DNA from: a virus
IMG/VR virus record: IMGVR_UViG_3300009154_000042
Span: 1 to 64,000 of that record
DNA length: 64,000 nt
Direction: 5' to 3' (one strand)
Of this stretch, positions 61,091-64,000 are shown one piece after another. Positions within the stretch are counted from its first letter, which is position 1. Every line of letters starts with the position of its first letter. Below the pieces are notes generated by a model, which had not been told where the DNA came from, did no database searches, and was given only the letters and a program-made list of their open reading frames with translations. A program made the position numbers and the translations under genes.

Positions 61091-61867
61091 TTACCAAGTG
61101 TTTTTTGTAATTATAACAGCTTTTTCACCATTTCTGATCAAGAAATGGTCTTCTATTTTATGAATTTCATAGTTGCCTAAATACTTATTCAGGTATAATA
61201 CTTGATTTTGACTCTGTTCGTCAAGTTGAATAGCACCTGAAAGTTCATTTTTTAATATGGCATATTCTCCAATTGCAACTACATTTGCTGTCAATAGTCC
61301 AGCATATGGTTTGTTAAAAGAGATATTCCTATTTTCGTCAATTTCAACGGAATCAATTGCTCCTTGGTTGAAAAACTCGCCAATTTCAGAAACATCAGAA
61401 TCTTTAGTTGCGGTGTTATATTTTTCCGGTGTTAACGGTACATATTTGGCAAATGTTTCTCTGTCAAAATCGTGACCAACTGCGTCCTTGTACCAACGAA
61501 ATCGCCAGTTATCAATATCACATAGTTCTGATATTCCATTTAGTAATTCTGATACATACTTGGCAGCATCATCATTTCTTTCTATTTCTACAAAAACGCT
61601 ATATGCACCGTTTTTCTCTTCTCCTGAGCTTATGTCAGAGTCCAATACGAATGCATATCCCTTTTCAATGAACTCCATCAAATCAATTGCAGGTTCTTTG
61701 TTAAATGCATGAAACTTTAAAACAATAGTGTCTTCGTCGTTTCCCATTTTACTCTGATATTGATCTACCGTAAAAATTCGATTGATCGCATCACTGAGGT
61801 CTCCTGCATGAAGGCCTTCGGATAAATTAGGAACTTTGTTCTGGGAGTTCATTTGAGACTGGTTCAT
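61091..61867 (-). CDS. Hypothetical late protein
   Basis: 258 residues from the ATG at 61867, which has AGGAAG nine bases upstream; a start at 61942 would add 25 residues deep inside the previous gene. Even so, it overlaps that gene by 41 bases. The protein is mixed alpha/beta: 'DTIVLKFHAFNKEPAIDLME', 'AYSVFVEIERNDDAAKYVSE', 'WRFRWYKDAVGHDF', and a C-terminal beta-rich part (YLGNYEIHKIEDHFLIRNGE). No family is recognised. The late box upstream of the gene pair suggests a virion or assembly role. Confidence 0.55.
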   Translation of the reverse strand: MNQSQMNSQNKVPNLSEGLHAGDLSDAINRIFTVDQYQSKMGNDEDTIVLKFHAFNKEPAIDLMEFIEKGYAFVLDSDISSGEEKNGAYSVFVEIERNDDAAKYVSELLNGISELCDIDNWRFRWYKDAVGHDFDRETFAKYVPLTPEKYNTATKDSDVSEIGEFFNQGAIDSVEIDENRNISFNKPYAGLLTANVVAIGEYAILKNELSGAIQLDEQSQNQVLYLNKYLGNYEIHKIEDHFLIRNGEKAVIITKNTW

Positions 61868-62372
61868 TGGGTAGAGCTTCCTGTGCTGCTTCATTTGGAT
61901 TGATTGCTTCATTTTTGTCAATATCGATATGATCTTTGACATACTCGCTTTGTTGGCGTTTTTGGCCCTGGTATATGTCTTGCATTAATTTCTTTGGTAT
62001 AGTTAATTTTACTAACCATATAGGCTGAGTGTCTATTTTGCCTTTTTTTGTTCCTGGACGAAAATCGTTGTGTGTATATATTTTTCTGGGAACCATAAGA
62101 TTAGATTTTTGATAAGAGATTTTACATCCATAATCTAGAAGTCGTTCTCCTCCAACTGGATCTGGCATATTTTTTTCTGGCCACATGAAAGTGCATGACA
62201 CTGTGTGCCTATGTACCTCTGGTCCCATCATCAATTCACCATCTTCCCAGTTTTTAAAAACATATATATCAAGATCGTCCAAGACTCTTTCAAAGTCCTT
62301 TAGGATCTTGAATGCATTGTCATTTGTGGTCAATGCTTCGATTGTTTTGATAATATCTACTATGTCATGCAT
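61827..62372 (-). CDS. Hypothetical late protein
   Basis: 181 residues. 'DDLDIYVFKNWEDGELMMGP' then 'HTVSCTFMWPEKNMPDPVGG' and 'GCKISYQKSNLMVPRK' form a conserved-looking domain seen in unnamed T4-like phage proteins. The end is acidic and disordered (NEAINPNEAAQEALPNEPVS). A TATAAATA late box stands 23 bases above the ATG, so late expression is likely. The function is not known. Confidence 0.6.
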   Translation of the reverse strand: MHDIVDIIKTIEALTTNDNAFKILKDFERVLDDLDIYVFKNWEDGELMMGPEVHRHTVSCTFMWPEKNMPDPVGGERLLDYGCKISYQKSNLMVPRKIYTHNDFRPGTKKGKIDTQPIWLVKLTIPKKLMQDIYQGQKRQQSEYVKDHIDIDKNEAINPNEAAQEALPNEPVSNELPEQSS

Positions 62373-62395
62373 GGCGTTTCTCTTTTTTGTATCAA

Positions 62396-62403
62396 TATTT
62401 ATA
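62396..62403 (-). promoter_or_regulatory. T4-type late promoter TATAAATA
   Basis: An exact copy of the T4 late-promoter box on the - strand, 23 bases above the ATG at 62372, with a GAGA-type ribosome site between. It is divergent from phoH. In T4 this box is read by RNA polymerase with gp55 and gp33 under control of the gp45 clamp. Confidence 0.65.
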
Positions 62404-62488
62404 TAATTTCAAAAAAATGGTGTTTGGTTAGGTTTTTTAGAAATTCAGATAATTAAGTGTGCAGGTCGAAAACTTTAGGAGATACAAT

Positions 62489-63241
62489 TTGTCTAGACTA
62501 AAGAAACGCAATGGTACTTATAATAACCAGACAAATTCGCAGCGCGATGAGTCACCTAATCTCATCGAAATTAAAAACTATATTAAGAAAAAACAGAATG
62601 TTCAAATTATTCCTCGTAACACTAGTCAGGAAAATTATTTAGAACTTTTGAGAAATCCCCGAAAATATATTATCTTTGCTATCGGTCCTGCCGGTACGGG
62701 TAAAACTATGCTCGGAGTACAGCATGCCATCAAGCAATTCAAAGAGGGGGTGGTTGACAAAATAGTCATTACACGGCCTGCTGTATCAGTTGACGAAGAA
62801 CATGGATTCTTGCCAGGAACATTAGAACAAAAAATGGAACCTTGGACAAGGCCTATATTTGATGTTTTTAAAGAATACTATCATCCAAAAGAAATTACTG
62901 CCATGTTAGAAAGTGGAGTGGTGGAAATAAGTCCACTTGCTTATATGCGCGGCAGAACATTTAAGGATGCATACATAGTAGCGGATGAAATGCAGAATGC
63001 TACTCCTAGCCAAATGAAAATGTTACTTACTCGTATTGGCGAAAACAGTCGAATGATTGTTACTGGAGATTTGCAGCAGGCAGACAGGCCTACTACTAAT
63101 GGTCTTTTAGATTTTATCGAAAGAATCAAAGGACATTCCGGTCATAAAATGATCGATATCGCAAGATTTGAAACTAAAGATATTGAACGTCATCCTGCGG
63201 TAAAAGAAATATTATCAATCTATAAGGAGCTTGATGACTGA
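62489..63241 (+). CDS. phoH: PhoH-like P-loop ATPase
   Basis: 250 residues from a TTG at 62489, chosen because AGGAG (62477-62481) lies 7 bases upstream; the GTG at 62459 has no such site. Walker A is 'IGPAGTGKTMLGVQHAI'; Walker B-like 'AYIVADEMQNATPSQMKMLL' and sensor 'MIVTGDLQQAD' follow, as in PhoH. 'ITRPAVSVDEEHGFLPGTLE' is the conserved PhoH middle motif. PhoH proteins are ATPases/RNA helicase-like, common in marine and freshwater phages; their role in infection is unclear. It is the only + strand gene after 33417. Confidence 0.92.
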   Translation: MSRLKKRNGTYNNQTNSQRDESPNLIEIKNYIKKKQNVQIIPRNTSQENYLELLRNPRKYIIFAIGPAGTGKTMLGVQHAIKQFKEGVVDKIVITRPAVSVDEEHGFLPGTLEQKMEPWTRPIFDVFKEYYHPKEITAMLESGVVEISPLAYMRGRTFKDAYIVADEMQNATPSQMKMLLTRIGENSRMIVTGDLQQADRPTTNGLLDFIERIKGHSGHKMIDIARFETKDIERHPAVKEILSIYKELDD

Positions 63242-63268
63242 TAAATTATAACCCCTAGCCGATATATG

Positions 63269-63312
63269 AAACCCGCGTAACAATCGACCTGCAAATCAAG
63301 TTACGCGGGTTT
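63269..63312. terminator. Two-way intrinsic terminator between phoH and gp44
   Basis: A perfect 13-bp inverted repeat (arms 63269-63281 and 63300-63312, loop of 18). The stem core is CCCGCGTAAC with A-run and T-run at its ends, so it works for either strand. It separates converging phoH (ends 63241) and gp44 (ends 63316). Confidence 0.88.
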
Positions 63313-63315
63313 TCA

Positions 63316-64000
63316 TTATTGAAGTCTGGCTAGTTTTACTAAAGTTGCTGCTAGATTCAATTCTGGATCGGCAATAATTGTATGATCTACTAGTCCCTGT
63401 TTAATAATTAACAGAGCCTGGTCTTTAGTTTCATCGTCTTTGCCAAAAAGATCAAGATTATCATACATCCATCTGTAGATTTCTCCCATCTCTTCTGGTC
63501 GTGCAGTTCCACAAAGCAATTTACGGGCCGCCTGTATTTTTCCAGCTTTGAATAATTCAACCATTTCAATTTTATAATCACTTACGCCACTGTCACTATT
63601 ATTTGCAACAATCAACTTTTTATTGCGAGTGTTTTGTTGAACAAAATTTATACACTTGCGAAGATCGGGATATGTTGCTTTGACATATGTATCTAGGGAA
63701 TCAATATCAAAATCTACCTCTTCGGTGATGAGAATAGTGGCAACCCTAGCAGTGAATTCCGTTTGATCAATGCTACTAAAATGCATTTGTTGACATCTGC
63801 TATGAATCGCAGGTATGATCATATGAGGAGAATTGCATGTTAAAATGAATCTACTTGTATCTGAAAATTCTTCCATAACTCCTCTCAGTGAGGCCTGTGC
63901 AGGAGGAGTGAGATAATCAGCCTCATCTAGGAGCACGACTTTGAATTTGCCAAATGGAATTGTGCTAATAAAAGAACTTATACGATCTCTCACCTCGTCA
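63316..64000 (-). CDS. 44: Clamp loader ATPase gp44-like, C-terminal part (5' end outside window)
   Basis: The frame is open to the window edge, so about 227 C-terminal residues of the expected ~320 are seen; the GTG at 63993 is not the true start. 'KVVLLDEADYLTPPAQASLR' is the Walker B motif with D-E-A-D. 'FILTCNSPHMIIPAIHSRCQ' holds sensor 1 and the S-R-C arginine finger of clamp loaders. The rest (RKCINFVQQNTRN, IYRWMYDNLDLFG) fits the lid and collar of T4 gp44. It loads the gp45 clamp with gp62. Walker A lies outside the window. Confidence 0.9.
   Translation of the reverse strand, partial: DEVRDRISSFISTIPFGKFKVVLLDEADYLTPPAQASLRGVMEEFSDTSRFILTCNSPHMIIPAIHSRCQQMHFSSIDQTEFTARVATILITEEVDFDIDSLDTYVKATYPDLRKCINFVQQNTRNKKLIVANNSDSGVSDYKIEMVELFKAGKIQAARKLLCGTARPEEMGEIYRWMYDNLDLFGKDDETKDQALLIIKQGLVDHTIIADPELNLAATLVKLARLQ

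Noticed and set aside
1-64000. Calling the phage a cyanophage
   Set aside because: SpeD, PhoH, MazG and many small genes are cyanophage-like, but no photosynthesis, carbon or other cyanobacteria-specific gene is present, and these genes also occur in phages of other aquatic bacteria.
1-64000. tRNA genes, CRISPR arrays, insertion sequences, introns or homing endonucleases
   Set aside because: Genes are packed with few gaps over 60 bases; none of these gaps holds a cloverleaf, regular direct repeats or a transposase or HNH/GIY-YIG motif that I could see.

Overview
The window is part of the genome of a large, AT-rich, T4-like contractile-tailed phage. Three things show this. There is a T4-type baseplate series (gp53 - hub - gp5-like spike - gp25 - gp6 - gp7). 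There are T4-type replication genes: family B polymerase gp43, sliding clamp gp45, clamp loader gp44, and a 5'-3' exonuclease of the RNase H type. Many small genes also look like those of environmental T4-like myoviruses, including cyanophages. No photosynthesis gene, tRNA, integrase or insertion sequence was seen. The host cannot be named from this window; SpeD and the cyanophage-like gp7 do not prove a cyanobacterial host.

Region 1 (1-33417, + strand) is the late structural block: the gp53 end, a hub protein with an N-terminal M15-type peptidase domain, a gp5-like spike with a C-terminal lambda-R-type muramidase domain, gp25, a long gp6, a 4462-residue gp7-like protein, a small structural protein, four paralogous tail-fibre proteins in tandem, a tail-fibre chaperone and a small WNG-motif protein. 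It ends at a two-way terminator (33424-33454). Region 2 (33463-43882, - strand) holds three small genes, a VWA/HExxH protein and a MoxR-type ATPase (each with its own sigma70 promoter), several small conserved phage genes, the exonuclease, a MazG-like protein, two overlapping glycosyltransferases and the sliding clamp. Region 3 (43939-47091, - strand) is the polymerase, a 41-residue four-cysteine protein and a DsbA-like DNA-binding protein.

Region 4 (47137-56245, - strand) is an eleven-gene cluster in which nearly every stop overlaps or abuts the next start. It encodes a Dps-like ferritin, HAD and NadM-like enzymes, two polymerase-beta-type nucleotidyltransferases, a deaminase/ParB-like/zincin fusion and several proteins of unknown role. 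Four of them begin with M-[KR]-x(2-3)-E-F, which resembles the capsid-targeting leader of T4 internal proteins. My leading novel hypothesis is that this cluster encodes proteins packaged in the head and injected with the DNA. Region 5 (56282-60546, - strand) runs from a consensus sigma70 promoter through a CbpA-like DnaJ, a full-length ClpA-type unfoldase with a ClpP-docking loop, and two small genes: a proteostasis take-over module. Region 6 (60605-64000) holds SpeD, two late-promoter-controlled genes of unknown function, PhoH on the + strand, a two-way terminator and the 3' part of gp44.

Control signals are unusually clear. Five promoters with near-perfect TTGACA/TATAAT boxes and 16-17 bp spacers stand before the - strand replication and takeover units. 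Three NATAAATA late-type boxes lie 23-24 nt upstream of late-gene starts.
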